Origin: CAVRGQ01 sp963720785
GTDB lineage: Bacteria > Actinomycetota > Acidimicrobiia > IMCC26256 > DASPTH01
Assembly: GCA_963720785.1 (NCBI GenBank)
Contig: CAVRGQ010000004.1
Location: 868,001-932,000, forward strand
Direction: 5' to 3'
Length of the DNA: 64,000 nucleotides
Below are positions 1 to 8,906 of this stretch, piece after piece. Under the pieces are notes generated by a model that did not search any database, had not been told where the DNA came from, and was given only the letters and a program-made list of their open reading frames with translations. Positions within the stretch are counted from its first letter, which is position 1. Every line of letters begins with the position of its first letter. Position numbers and translations under genes: made by a program.

Positions 1-73
1 GCAGTTGCACAGCGGCGACACCGTGCGCATCGACGGCGCCGCCGGCACCGTCGAGGTGCTCACGCGGGCCTGA
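1..73 (+). CDS. PEP-utilising enzyme, C-terminal tail (5' truncated)
   Basis: Only the last 23 codons are present, in the frame that begins at base 2 and ends with TGA at 71-73. They read as a glycine-rich tail with GDTVRIDGAAGTVEVL. In the swivelling phosphohistidine domain of PEP synthase/pyruvate phosphate dikinase-like proteins, the C-terminus has this 'G-D-x-V-x-V-D-G-x-x-G-x-V' form. The rest of the gene lies outside the window, so substrate and exact family cannot be judged. It converges on the next gene, with a strong hairpin between them. Confidence 0.55.
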   Translation, partial: QLHSGDTVRIDGAAGTVEVLTRA

Positions 74-80
74 TCCCTCC

Positions 81-129
81 GAACTGGCGTCAATTCCTGC
101 CCACTATGGGCACCGATTGACGCCGGTTC
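81..129. terminator. Nested inverted repeat between convergent genes, likely bidirectional terminator
   Basis: Arms at 81-94 and 116-129 pair over 14 bases with one G-T type mismatch. Inside them, TGCCCA (98-103) and TGGGCA (107-112) form a second stem with a three-base loop. The structure fills the gap between two convergent stop codons (73 and 135). No U-tract follows, as is common in actinobacterial terminators. Its role is inferred from position and shape. Confidence 0.6.
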
Positions 130-134
130 GTCAG

Positions 135-1172
135 TCAGAGGACGACGTTGCCGCTGGGGAGCGGCGGGACGTCGGCGCCGGCCACGATCCCGGGCGGCGC
201 CGCGACCACCGCGGGGATCGCGTTCACGGTGCGTACGGCGGCGACGGGGTAGTCGAGCGAGATCTCCGCGGTGAGGTTGGGGCGCCCGGTCACGACCGTG
301 CGGTAGGCGAGGGCGGTGGCGGCGTTCGGGCGGGGCCAGTCCGGCGGCATCGCGTCGAGGTCGCAGTAGTTGACGTGCTCGAGGACCACGAACGGACGAC
401 CCCGTGCGATGCCCTGCACCTGGAAGCGGATGTTCGCCACCGTCCCGGCGGGGATGGTGAAGAAGGCGGCGGGAACGTCGCGTTCGGCGAGCCCGGCCTC
501 GGTGACCACGCGGATCTCGTCGAGCTCCACGCCGAGACGGCGGGCGATGTCGAGGGGAATGCTCTGCCAGCTCCGCTGGATCTCGTCGCCCTCGAACAAC
601 GGGATCGGTGCGCCGGGCTCGCCGCCGAACCCCCAACTGCGCGCGACCTCGACCACCGGGTAGCTGCTGTAGTCGGCGATCTCCTGCACGCGGATCTCGC
701 GGATCTCGTCGACGATGCCGAGCATCGCCATCGGGAAGGAGTCGGTGCAGTACCCCGGCGACGCCCCCGTCGAGAAGAACGACGTGCCCCCTTCGAGGCA
801 GGCGGCGGTGACCGCGTCACGGTGGTCGGCGGGCGCGAACTCGGAGGTCAGCAACGTGAAGAGCGTGGCCGTGACGACGTTGCGGCCCGCGCGCAGGAAC
901 GGGAGCACGTCGTCGAGCGAGCCGTGCGCGTAGCTGCCCATGTACACGAGGCAGTCGGCGTCGGTCGCGAGGAGGGCCTCGACGTCGTTGGTCGCGAGCA
1001 CGCCGGTGTCCGGGAGGTCGACGAACGACCCCGCGTCACGGCCGGCCCGTTCGGGCCGCGCGACGTAGAGGCCCGCGAGCTCGAGCGCGGGGTTGGTGAG
1101 GATGCACCGCAGCGAACGGACCCCGGCGGTGCCGGTGCCCCATTGCAGGACCTTGACGGGCGGTCGGGTCAA
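135..1172 (-). CDS. NAD(P)H-dependent amine dehydrogenase-like / dihydrodipicolinate reductase-like protein
   Basis: The predicted protein is 345 aa. It has an N-terminal Rossmann start (VKVLQWGTGTAG) and the fold-wide pattern of DapB-like oxidoreductases that include native amine dehydrogenases and 2,4-diaminopentanoate dehydrogenase. The central ASPGYCTDSF and the final β-sheet-rich domain fit that group. The best start is a TTG at 1172 that overlaps the TGA of the upstream P450 gene (TTGA), so the two are translationally coupled. A short extension precedes the conserved VKVLQWG. This family often sits beside P450 and lipid genes in actinobacteria, but the substrate is unknown; amine/ketone interconversion is the family activity and is not proven here. 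Confidence 0.7.
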   Translation of the reverse strand: MTRPPVKVLQWGTGTAGVRSLRCILTNPALELAGLYVARPERAGRDAGSFVDLPDTGVLATNDVEALLATDADCLVYMGSYAHGSLDDVLPFLRAGRNVVTATLFTLLTSEFAPADHRDAVTAACLEGGTSFFSTGASPGYCTDSFPMAMLGIVDEIREIRVQEIADYSSYPVVEVARSWGFGGEPGAPIPLFEGDEIQRSWQSIPLDIARRLGVELDEIRVVTEAGLAERDVPAAFFTIPAGTVANIRFQVQGIARGRPFVVLEHVNYCDLDAMPPDWPRPNAATALAYRTVVTGRPNLTAEISLDYPVAAVRTVNAIPAVVAAPPGIVAGADVPPLPSGNVVL

Positions 1173-2362
1173 CGTTCGATCACGACCGGGTCGATGTGGA
1201 CCGGGAGGTGGAAGAGTCCGCGGTTCTGGCCCGACTGGTCCTGCACCGCGCCCTCGCCGGTCACGTGGAACTCGGGGAAGCGCGCCAGGAACTCCTCCCA
1301 CGCGATGCGCAGCTCGAGCCGCGCGAGGGAGGCGCCGATGCACACGTGCGGCCCGATGCCGAACCACAGTTTGCGGTCGAACTTGCGGTGGATGTCGAGC
1401 AGTTCGGGCTCCGCGTACATGCGTTCGTCGTGGTTCGCCGCGGCGAGCACGACGGCGATGTGTGCGTCGGCGGGGATCGTGCCGCTCGGGAGCTCGACCT
1501 CCTCGACCGAGTGGCGGCCGAGGAAATGCGATGGGTTGTCCCAGCGCAGCAGCTCCTCGACGGCGTTCGGGATCAGCGACGGATCGGCGACCAGCTGCCG
1601 CCGCTGGTCGGGGTACCACGCCAACCCGACTGCCGAGTTGGCGATGGCCCGCGTGGTGGTGTCGTTGCCCGCGAACGTGAGCTCGAAGAAGAACGCAGCA
1701 ATCTGTTCGTCGTCGAGGTAGTGCTCGGTGCCCGCGTCGTCGACCATCGGCGTCTGCATGATCGTGCTGATCACGTCGTCGCCGAGGTGCTTGCGCCGGT
1801 CGATCGTGGCTTCGAGCAGGCGGGCGTTGAGCTCCTCTGAAGCGGCGATGGCCTCGTCGGGCGCCGCGTTCGTGCTCACCCGTTGCGCCGCCGCGTGGCT
1901 CAGCTTCTTCGCGGTGAGCCGGTAGTCCTCGGGGAGGCCGAGGAGCTCCGCGGTGACGTACATCGGGAGCAGCATCGAGAAGTCCTCGACGATGTCGAAG
2001 GAGTCGCGGTCGCGCAGGTCGTCGAGCAGGCTCCGGCACACATCGCGGATCCACGGTTCGAGGTTGGCGATGACCCGCGGCGTGAACAGGCGGCTCATGA
2101 TCTTGCGGTGCCAGGTGTGCTTGGGGGGATCCATCAGGATCATCAGCTTCTGGCCGACCTCGTAGCGCTCGAGCGACACGCCCTCGGAGCTCACGAAGCG
2201 CTTCGCGTCGACGAGCACGTTCCAGCAGTCCTCGAACCGCGTGACCGCCCAGAACCCGCGTTCCTCGTTGTGGTAGATCGGCGCCTCGTCGCGCAGCTGC
2301 CGGTACAGCGGGTACGGATTGAGCCGGAACTCCTCGGCGTGCGGCTCCCAGTCGACGATCAT
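1169..2362 (-). CDS. Cytochrome P450
   Basis: The 397-aa soluble P450 has a canonical I-helix AGNDTTT, an ExxR region (EELLRW) and a heme-binding loop FGIGPHVCIGA with the thiolate Cys at residue 341. The N-terminus MIVDWEPHAEEFRLNPYPLY is typical of class I bacterial P450s that act on lipids or terpenoids. ATG 2362 is chosen because a G-rich ribosome-binding site (RBS) lies just upstream; longer readings run into the promoter. It leads a two-gene operon with the reductase-like gene and is divergent from the FadE30-like ACAD. A palindromic operator-like site lies in the gap. No ferredoxin partner is adjacent, and the substrate is unknown. Confidence 0.9.
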   Translation of the reverse strand: MIVDWEPHAEEFRLNPYPLYRQLRDEAPIYHNEERGFWAVTRFEDCWNVLVDAKRFVSSEGVSLERYEVGQKLMILMDPPKHTWHRKIMSRLFTPRVIANLEPWIRDVCRSLLDDLRDRDSFDIVEDFSMLLPMYVTAELLGLPEDYRLTAKKLSHAAAQRVSTNAAPDEAIAASEELNARLLEATIDRRKHLGDDVISTIMQTPMVDDAGTEHYLDDEQIAAFFFELTFAGNDTTTRAIANSAVGLAWYPDQRRQLVADPSLIPNAVEELLRWDNPSHFLGRHSVEEVELPSGTIPADAHIAVVLAAANHDERMYAEPELLDIHRKFDRKLWFGIGPHVCIGASLARLELRIAWEEFLARFPEFHVTGEGAVQDQSGQNRGLFHLPVHIDPVVIER

Positions 2363-2396
2363 CTCGGTCCCCCCGGTGGATGGCGCTGTGGCCGTG

Positions 2397-2410
2397 TTGT
2401 ATACAAGATA
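2397..2410 (+). promoter_or_regulatory. Operator-like site A (TTGTATACAAGATA), divergent P450/ACAD promoter
   Basis: TTGTATACAA at 2397-2406 is a perfect 10-bp palindrome. The 14-mer starting at 2397 matches sites B (6736-6749, minus strand) and C (16984-16997, minus strand) as TTGKATACRAKATM. All three lie in short, locally AT-rich gaps between divergent catabolic genes. The form resembles operators of GntR/FCD-type regulators, but no such regulator is in the window, so the binding protein is unknown. Confidence 0.55.
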
Positions 2411-2426
2411 AAAACCCGGAGGGGAA

Positions 2427-3586
2427 GTGGGCGACCAGGGATTCCGCAGCGAGATCCGCGAGTGGCTCCGCGCGCGCCTCGACGGTGACTTCGCCGAGGT
2501 GCGCGGCACGGGTGGCCCGGGACGCGAGCACGAGGCGCTCGACGCCCGCATCGCCTGGGAGCAGGAGCTCGGACGCGGCGGCTGGATCGGCATGGCCTGG
2601 CCTCGCGAGGCGGGCGGCCGCGACCTCTCGATCCGCGACCAGATGGTGTTCTGGGAGGAGTACATCGCCGCGCGCGGCCCCGGTCGCGTCGGGGTGGTCG
2701 GCGACTGGTTGCTCGGCCCGACGGTCGTCGCGCACGGCACCGACGACCAGCGCCGCACCGTGCTGCCCGGCATCCTCGACGGCACCGTGCGCTGGGCCCA
2801 GGGCTACTCCGAGACCGACGCCGGGTCCGACCTCGCCAACCTGCGCACCCGCGCCGAGCTCGTCGGCGACGAGTGGGTGATCGACGGCCACAAGATCTGG
2901 ACGTCGATGGCCCAGATCGCGCAGTGGAACTTCGTGCTGTGCCGCACCGGCGAACCCGACAGTCGGCACCGGGGCATCTCGTACCTGCTCGTGCCGCTCG
3001 ACCAGCCCGGCATCGAGGTGCGGCCGATCCGCGACATGACGTCGGGGCGCGAGGACTTCTGCGAGGTGTTCTACGAAGGTGCCCGCACCGCGGCGAGAAC
3101 ATCGTCGGTGAGGTGAACGGCGGGTGGGCCGTGGCGATGAGCACGGTCACGTCGGAGCGCGGGTTCGGCACGATGGGCTACCAGCTCTCGTACGAGCAGG
3201 AGGTCGGGGCCATCGTCGGGGTGGCGAAGCGCACCGGCCGCTGGGACGACCCGGTGGTGCGGCAGAAGATCGTGCAGGTGTGGGAGAAGAACCGCATCAT
3301 GCAGCTGAGCATGCTGCGGATGCTCAGTTCGTTGGAGCTCGGCACGACCGCGCCGGTCACCAACGTCTACAAGATGTTCTGGAGCCGCCTGCACCAGGAG
3401 ATGGGCGAGGCGGCGATGGACGCCATGGGGCCCGAGGCCATGCTCACCCGCGGCGGCGACCACCCCTTCGACCCGCTGCAGACGCTGTTCCTCTACTCGC
3501 GCGCGGAGACGATCTACGGCGGCAGCGAAGAGGTGCAGCGCAACATCGTCGGCGAGCGTGCGCTCGGCTTGCCGCGGGAGCCCTGA
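2427..3586 (+). CDS. fadE30: Acyl-CoA dehydrogenase, FadE30-like (frameshifted near 3090)
   Basis: Two frames together give one full ACAD of about 386 aa. The first (GTG 2427 to about 3090) has the FadE30-like N-terminus with GGPGREHEA and the flavin-binding GYSETDAGSDLAN. The second carries ENIVGEVNGGW onward to ETIYGGSEEVQRNIVGERALGLP. One base is missing around 3085-3095; both sides are fully conserved, so a sequence error is more likely than decay. Mycobacterial FadE30 acts on the HIP-CoA propionate side chain left after steroid A/B ring removal. A GGAGGGG RBS precedes GTG 2427. It is followed after 18 bp by an SDR gene, and shares the divergent promoter with the P450. Confidence 0.8.
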
Positions 3587-3604
3587 CCCCGGGAGGATGC
3601 CGGG

Positions 3605-4489
3605 ATGAGCAAAGCCCTCGAGGGAAGAGTCGTGATCGTCACCGGCGCGAGCCGCGGCATCGGCGCCGCGGTCGCGAGGCGGTGCGCGGCGGAGGGCGCG
3701 CGGGTTGCCGCGGTGGCGCGCACGCAGCACGAGGGTGACTTCCACCTGCCCGGATCACTCGACCGCACCGTCGCCGACATCGTCGCCGCCGGTGGGGAAG
3801 CGGTCGCGATCGGCACCGACCTCGCGTCCTCCGACACCGACCGCGCCGCGATCGTGCAGGAGGTCGTCGATGCCTTCGGTGCACCGGTCGACGTGTTGGT
3901 GAACAACGCGGCCGCTGCGTTCCACATCCCCACGTTGCAGGTGAGCGAACGACGCCTGCGCGTCGCGTTCGAGGTGAACGTGTGGTCGCCGTGGGCGCTC
4001 ACCCAGGCCGTGCTCCCCACCATGCTCGAGGCGGGTGAGGGCTGGGTGGTGAACGTCTCGACCCAGGCCGTCGACGCGCCGCCCGGTCCGCCGTTCGCAC
4101 CGGAGGCCGTCGCCGGCGGCATCGGGGGTTCCGTCACCTACGGCGGGAGCAAGGCCATGCTCGAACGCATGACGGTCGGCGCCGCGGTCGACCTGCACGG
4201 CCGCGGGGTGCGCATCAACGCGCTGCGACCCACAGAAGGCGTGCACACGGAAGGTGCCGACCAACTTGCCGATTGGACCGGCGTGCTCGTCGAGCCGATC
4301 GAGTCGATGGCTGAAGCGGTCCTCGCACTCGCGACGTGCGACGCGGACTGCAGTGGCCGGGTGACCGACAGCCTGCACCTGCTGATGGAACTCGGGCGCC
4401 CGGTGCGCGACCTCGTGGGCGACTCCCTGGTCGAGGGCTGGCAGCCGAACGACATCCCCGCGCGGATGGCGCCGTTCGGCATCGTCTGA
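3605..4489 (+). CDS. Short-chain dehydrogenase/reductase
   Basis: The 294-aa protein has the Rossmann cofactor motif TGASRGIG near residue 14, the NNAA loop, and an active-site YGGSK (YxxxK) preceded by a serine-containing strand (VVNVS). It is longer than the usual 250 aa because of an insertion at 'DAPPGPPFAPEAVAGG' before the catalytic Tyr and a C-terminal extension ending in DIPARMAPFGIV. It lies 18 bp after the FadE30-like ACAD, so co-transcription is likely. It probably oxidises or reduces a hydroxyacyl intermediate; the substrate is not indicated by the sequence. Confidence 0.85.
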   Translation: MSKALEGRVVIVTGASRGIGAAVARRCAAEGARVAAVARTQHEGDFHLPGSLDRTVADIVAAGGEAVAIGTDLASSDTDRAAIVQEVVDAFGAPVDVLVNNAAAAFHIPTLQVSERRLRVAFEVNVWSPWALTQAVLPTMLEAGEGWVVNVSTQAVDAPPGPPFAPEAVAGGIGGSVTYGGSKAMLERMTVGAAVDLHGRGVRINALRPTEGVHTEGADQLADWTGVLVEPIESMAEAVLALATCDADCSGRVTDSLHLLMELGRPVRDLVGDSLVEGWQPNDIPARMAPFGIV

Positions 4490-4500
4490 TCACCGTGTGA

Positions 4501-5055
4501 TCAGGGCGGTTCCTCGTCGCGCGAGTGATCGGAGGCCAGGAGCAGGTCTTCGTGGAAGTGCATCCACACGGTGTGGTACGAGTCGCACGCAGGAGATGCG
4601 AACCACTTCCGGTCACCGGCGTCGAGCTTCGTGAGCGCCGCCGCGAACCGGGCCTCGTACCCGACGAATCGAGGGAGGACGTCGGCCAGGGGCTCGAGCA
4701 CCCGCCGCGCCCCGGCGTGCACCTGGTGGAGGCGGTCGATCACCTTGTGGTCGTAGGCCACGTCGGTGTGGTCGTTGGGCACGCCGCCGCGTTGGAGCTG
4801 CCAGTCGTGGCAGACCTTGAGCAGGCGTGCGTTGAGCGGGAGGAACGCCAGATATGCGGACTCCGCCACCTCGGCGGCCGCGCCGGTGGCACGGGCACGG
4901 GACTCGGCTTCGACGCGGCCGTCCGGGGTGATCGCCACGCGGCCGTTCGTGCTCGTGGCCCAGCCCGCGTCGACGATCGCCCGCCAGGGCGTGTCGTCGG
5001 CCACGGTGACGAAGCCGCGCAGCCGCAGCTCGTGCAGTCGGTCGTGATCGGTCAC
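4501..5055 (-). CDS. Putative winged-helix (MarR-like) regulatory protein
   Basis: The 184-aa product starts at GTG 5055, three bases below the stop of the TPP-enzyme gene. Its first ~65 residues (LHELRLRGFVTV, then AITPDGRVEAES) look like a winged-helix recognition and wing region. The C-terminal part is helical and ends with a conserved-looking HTVWMHFHEDLLL segment. Similar proteins of this length are annotated as MarR-type regulators next to PEP-utilising and TPP enzymes in actinobacteria; I rely on recall for that. Regulation versus a small helical helper protein cannot be separated from sequence alone. Confidence 0.45.
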   Translation of the reverse strand: MTDHDRLHELRLRGFVTVADDTPWRAIVDAGWATSTNGRVAITPDGRVEAESRARATGAAAEVAESAYLAFLPLNARLLKVCHDWQLQRGGVPNDHTDVAYDHKVIDRLHQVHAGARRVLEPLADVLPRFVGYEARFAAALTKLDAGDRKWFASPACDSYHTVWMHFHEDLLLASDHSRDEEPP

Positions 5056-5057
5056 GG

Positions 5058-6653
5058 CTAGAAGGGCGAGGGCAGGCGGTCCATCGACACCTCGATGACC
5101 GTGGGCCGGTCGTTGGCGATCGCCTCGGGGATCGCCTGCTCGAGGTCCTCGATGCGGGCGAGCTTCACGCCGTCGGCGCCGAAGGCCTCCGCGAACTTCG
5201 CGAAGTCGGGGTTGCGCAGCTCGGTGCCGATCTCCCGGCCGTCGAAGCGCTCGCGCTGGTCGCGGTTGGAGTTGCCGTACGCGCCGTCGTTGAAGATCAC
5301 GGTGGTGGTGTTGATGCCGTACTGCACGGCCGTGGCGAGCTCGGTGGCCGCGAAGAGGAAGCCGCCGTCGCCGCTCACGCACACCACGGGGCGGTCGGGC
5401 ACGCCGACCTTGGCGCCGAGCGCGGTGGGGAAGGCGGAGCCGAGGGTGCCCATGTAGCTGGTGGAGACGTAGGTGCGGGGCTCGTACACCGGGAAGTGCA
5501 TGTGGCACATGTACCCGACGGTGGTGGTGCAGGGGACGAGCACACCGTTGTCGGGGAGCGCGCGGCGCAGCAGCTCGACGTAGCCCGCTTGCGGTCCGAT
5601 CGCGCGCAGCTGCTCGGCGACCGATGCGCGCTGCGCGGTGGTCTCCTCGGTGCGATCGGGGCGGGGGTCGCCCAACTTCTGGAGCTCCGCGAGCAGGGCA
5701 TCGAGCGTGGGCGCCGCGTCGCCGACGACGGCAGTCGAGTTGGCGTGCCGCAGTCCGATCTCGGCGGGGTCGATGTCGATGTGCACGACCTGCTTGTCGG
5801 CCGCGACGCCCGAGCCGAGGAAGTGCGTGCCGACCGCGAGGATCACGTCGGCCTCGTCGAGGATCGGCTGCAGGCGCTTGTTCACCCACATCGTGCCGAC
5901 CGACAGCGGGTGGCGGTCGTCGATCGCACCCTTGCCCTGGCGCGTGGTGACCACGCCGGCCTGGAGGAACTCTGCGACCGCGGTGAGCGCGCCCGAGGCG
6001 TCGTTGAGCACGACGCCGCCGCCGGCCCAGATGAGGGGCCGCTGCGCGCCGTGCAGGATCTCGGCGGCCCGCGCCACCTGCTCGGGATCCGCGGCCTCGA
6101 CCACCTCCTCGGCTCGGGGGAGGAAGCTCATGTCGGCCGACTCGGAGAACGCCTCGGGCGGGAACTCGATCTCGACGGGGCGACGACGCCCACGCCGCAC
6201 GCGTGCGAACGCCTCGTGCACGGTCGCGGGGATGCCCTCGGCCTCGAGCGTGCGCTGCTGCCAGTCGGTGATGGGGCGCACGATGTCGAGCTGGTCGTCG
6301 ACCTCGTGCAGCAGGCCGAGGTTCTTGCCGATGCCGTGGCGCAGGATCTGTCCGGCGACGAACACGACCGGCGACGACGCCGCGTACGCGGTGGCGAGGC
6401 CGGCGCCCGCGTTGTACATACCCACACCGGGGACCACGAACGCGACGCCCGGCTTGCCGGTGACGCGGGCGTACCCGTCGGCCATGTAGGTGGTGCCCTG
6501 CTCGTGGCGGGTGGTGATCCACCGCAGCCGCGGCTCGTCGTAGATGCCGTCGAGCGCGTGCATGATCTGGTCGCCGGGCAGGCCGAACATGTCGGTGACG
6601 CCTTCGTCGGCCAGCTGCTTCGCGAACGCGTGGCCTCCGGTCATCTGCGTCAT
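5058..6653 (-). CDS. Thiamine pyrophosphate-dependent enzyme (acetolactate synthase-like)
   Basis: The 531-aa protein has three domains in the order of the acetolactate synthase/benzoylformate decarboxylase family. An N-terminal pyrimidine-binding domain carries the catalytic Glu in RHEQGTTYMADGYAR (E51). A central Rossmann-like domain follows, then a C-terminal pyrophosphate-binding domain with GDGG (428-431) through N455-D456. ATG 6653 (MTQMTGG) is the first start that keeps the domain; upstream readings enter the promoter. It likely cleaves or ligates a 2-oxo acid, but acetolactate synthase itself is not certain because no regulatory subunit is nearby. It is divergent from an SDR operon across operator-like site B. 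Confidence 0.85.
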   Translation of the reverse strand: MTQMTGGHAFAKQLADEGVTDMFGLPGDQIMHALDGIYDEPRLRWITTRHEQGTTYMADGYARVTGKPGVAFVVPGVGMYNAGAGLATAYAASSPVVFVAGQILRHGIGKNLGLLHEVDDQLDIVRPITDWQQRTLEAEGIPATVHEAFARVRRGRRRPVEIEFPPEAFSESADMSFLPRAEEVVEAADPEQVARAAEILHGAQRPLIWAGGGVVLNDASGALTAVAEFLQAGVVTTRQGKGAIDDRHPLSVGTMWVNKRLQPILDEADVILAVGTHFLGSGVAADKQVVHIDIDPAEIGLRHANSTAVVGDAAPTLDALLAELQKLGDPRPDRTEETTAQRASVAEQLRAIGPQAGYVELLRRALPDNGVLVPCTTTVGYMCHMHFPVYEPRTYVSTSYMGTLGSAFPTALGAKVGVPDRPVVCVSGDGGFLFAATELATAVQYGINTTTVIFNDGAYGNSNRDQRERFDGREIGTELRNPDFAKFAEAFGADGVKLARIEDLEQAIPEAIANDRPTVIEVSMDRLPSPF

Positions 6654-6735
6654 CAGGCCGTCATCTCCGTCATGGGGCTCGTCTTTCGGGTCCGGACGCG
6701 GGGTCGCGTCGCCGTTGCGGGTGCTGGAGCAGTTG

Positions 6736-6749
6736 TATATCGTATCCAA
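6736..6749 (-). promoter_or_regulatory. Operator-like site B (TTGGATACGATATA), divergent TPP enzyme/SDR promoter
   Basis: On the minus strand this is TTGGATACGATATA; extended to 6733 it is an imperfect inverted repeat (TTGTATA / TATCCAA). It matches site A and site C in sequence and in position between divergent genes. Direction relative to the TPP gene suggests overlap with its promoter. Confidence 0.5.
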
Positions 6750-6795
6750 ACACGTCACGCTCCGCTCGAGTGCGTGCCGATCCAGGGGGGATCAG

Positions 6796-7560
6796 ATGGG
6801 AGTCGTGCCCGGCCGTTTCGACGGCAAGGTCGTCATCGTCACCGGCGCCGGCGGCGGCATCGGTGAAGGGTACGCACGGCGCCTCGCCGCCGAGGGCGCC
6901 AGCGTCGTCGTCGCCGACATCAACACGCAGGGCGCCGAACGGGTGGCCAAGGAGATCGAGGCCGCGGGCGGCACGGCGCTCGGCGTGCACGTCGACATCG
7001 CCGACGACGACAGCCCCACTGCGATGGTGCAGGCCGCACTCGACGCGTTCGGTGGGCTCGACCACCTGGTGAACAACGCGGCGATCTACGGCGGCATGCA
7101 CTTCGAGCCGCTCATCACCGTCGACTTCGCGTACTACCAGCACTTCATGAACACGAACCTCAACGGCGCGCTGCGGTGCACCCGCGCGGCGTACCCCCAC
7201 ATCGCCGAGCGCGGTGGTGGCGCGATCGTGAACCAGTCGTCCACTGCGGCGTACATGAACGCCGGGTACTACTCGCTGGCCAAGGCCGGGGTGAACAGCC
7301 TCACCGCGTGCCTGGCGATGGAGCTCGGCGGCATGAACATCCGCGTCAACGCGATCGCCCCCGGCCCCACGCTCACCGACGCGACGCGGGAGCAGGTGCC
7401 CGAGGAGGTGCAGCAGGGGCTGCTGCAGATCATGTCGCTCAAGCGGCTCGGGCAGCCCGACGACCTCGTCGGCACCTGCGCGTTCCTCCTCTCCGACGAC
7501 TCCGCCTGGCTCACCGGCAAGACCATCGCGGTCGACGGTGGCCAGGTCGTCACCCTCTGA
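6796..7560 (+). CDS. Short-chain dehydrogenase/reductase
   Basis: A 254-aa classical SDR: TGAGGGIG glycine motif, D-I in the NAD-selecting strand (VVVADINTQ), NNAA, a serine strand (NQSST) and YSLAK (YxxxK), ending in the usual C-terminal DGG. ATG 6796 has an AGGGGGGA RBS six bases upstream. It starts an operon with an amidohydrolase (27 bp gap) and a molybdopterin oxidoreductase (37 bp gap), under a promoter that shares operator-like site B with the TPP-enzyme gene. The aspartate after the second β-strand predicts NAD(H) preference. Confidence 0.9.
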   Translation: MGVVPGRFDGKVVIVTGAGGGIGEGYARRLAAEGASVVVADINTQGAERVAKEIEAAGGTALGVHVDIADDDSPTAMVQAALDAFGGLDHLVNNAAIYGGMHFEPLITVDFAYYQHFMNTNLNGALRCTRAAYPHIAERGGGAIVNQSSTAAYMNAGYYSLAKAGVNSLTACLAMELGGMNIRVNAIAPGPTLTDATREQVPEEVQQGLLQIMSLKRLGQPDDLVGTCAFLLSDDSAWLTGKTIAVDGGQVVTL

Positions 7561-7587
7561 AGCGCCGAACATCCGAGGAGCACACCC

Positions 7588-8869
7588 ATGCAGATCGACG
7601 ACATGATCCTGGTGAGCGTCGACGACCACCTCGTCGAGCCGCCACACCTGTTCGACGCGCACATCGCCGCGAAGTACCGCGACCGCGCGCCGCGGATCGT
7701 GCGCACCGACGTCGGCGACGACGTGTGGATGTTCGACGGTGATGCCGTGCCCTACCTCGGCCTCAACGCGGTCGCGGGCCGCCCGCGCGAGGAGTACGGC
7801 GTGGAGCCCATGTCGTACGAGGAGATGCGCAAGGGCTGCTGGGACGTCCACGAGCGGGTGAAGGACATGAGCGCGGGCGGCGTGCTCGCGTCGCTGAACT
7901 TCCCGTCGTTCCCCGGCTTCGCCGGCCGGCTGTTCGCAACCGCGGCCGACAAGGAGCTCGCGCTCGCCGTGGTGCAGGCCTACAACGACTGGCACGTCGA
8001 CGAGTGGTGCGGCGCCTACCCCGACCGCTTCATCCCGATGGGGCTGCCCGTGCTGTGGGACGCCGAGCTCGCGGCCGCCGAGGTCCGCCGCCTCGCGGCG
8101 AAGGGGTGCCACGCGCTCGACCTTCACCGAGAACCCCGCGCACCTCGGATACCCGAGCTGGCACAGCGACGCCTGGGACCCGCTCTGGCGCGCGTGCGAG
8201 GAGACGAACACCGTCGTGTCGATCCACCTCGGGTCGGGCGGCAAGCTCGTGTCCACGAGCGACGACGCGCCGGTCGACGTGATGATGACGCTGCAGCCGA
8301 TGGTCGTGTGCCAGTGCGCGGCCGACATCATGTGGTCGGGGCTCCTGCAGCGTTTCCCGAACCTCAAGTTCGCGCTCTCCGAGGGCGGCACCGGCTGGAT
8401 CCCGTACTTCCTCGAGCGCATCGACCGCACCTACGACCTGCACCACCTGTGGACCGGGCAGGACCTGGAGGGGCGCAAGCCGAGCGACTTCTTCCGGGAC
8501 CACTTCCTCACGTGCTTCATCGACGACCCCGTCGGCGTGGAGCTGCGCGGCCGCATCGGCATCGACAACGTGTGCTGGGAGCTCGACTACCCGCATGCCG
8601 ACTCGGCGTGGCCGAACGCGCCCGAGGAGCTGCACGCGGTGCTCGCCGGCGCGACCGACGACGAGATCAACAAGATCTCGTACGAGAACGCGCTGCGCTG
8701 GTACTCGTTCGACCCGTTCGCCATCCGGGCGCGGGAGCAGAGCACCGTCGCCGCATTGCGCGCCGAGGCCGCCGGCCACGACGTGAGCATCCGTTCACTC
8801 GACGGTGGTCGTCACGACCACCAGATCGGCATCGAGATGGGCGAGCTCGTCACCAAGTCGACCGCCTGA
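7588..8869 (+). CDS. Metal-dependent amidohydrolase, Amidohydro_2 type (frameshifted near 8121)
   Basis: The repaired protein is about 426 aa. The first frame (ATG 7588) has the N-terminal SVDDHLVEPPHLF signature and runs to KGCHAL. The second frame resumes with TFTENPAHLGYPSWHSDAW and carries the C-terminal ELDYPHADSAWP, where the Asp is the expected metal ligand. One extra base near 8121 separates the frames, and both halves are well conserved. The family includes ACMSD-like decarboxylases and hydrolases acting on carboxylated or ring-cleavage products. It is the middle gene of an SDR-amidohydrolase-molybdoenzyme operon. Confidence 0.8.
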
Positions 8870-8906
8870 CCCACCCGGGTCCGCGGTCGACGGTTCGGGG
8901 GGACCA

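Noticed and set aside
135..2969. 944-codon reading frame on the minus strand
   Set aside because: It joins the amine-dehydrogenase-like gene with an out-of-frame shadow of the P450 and reads into the promoter; only 135-1172 shows a conserved family.
5058..6758. Longer TPP enzyme starting upstream of 6653
   Set aside because: The extra N-terminus (YNCSSTRNGD...) is translated from the promoter and operator-like site B and has no family match; ATG 6653 gives the standard N-terminus.
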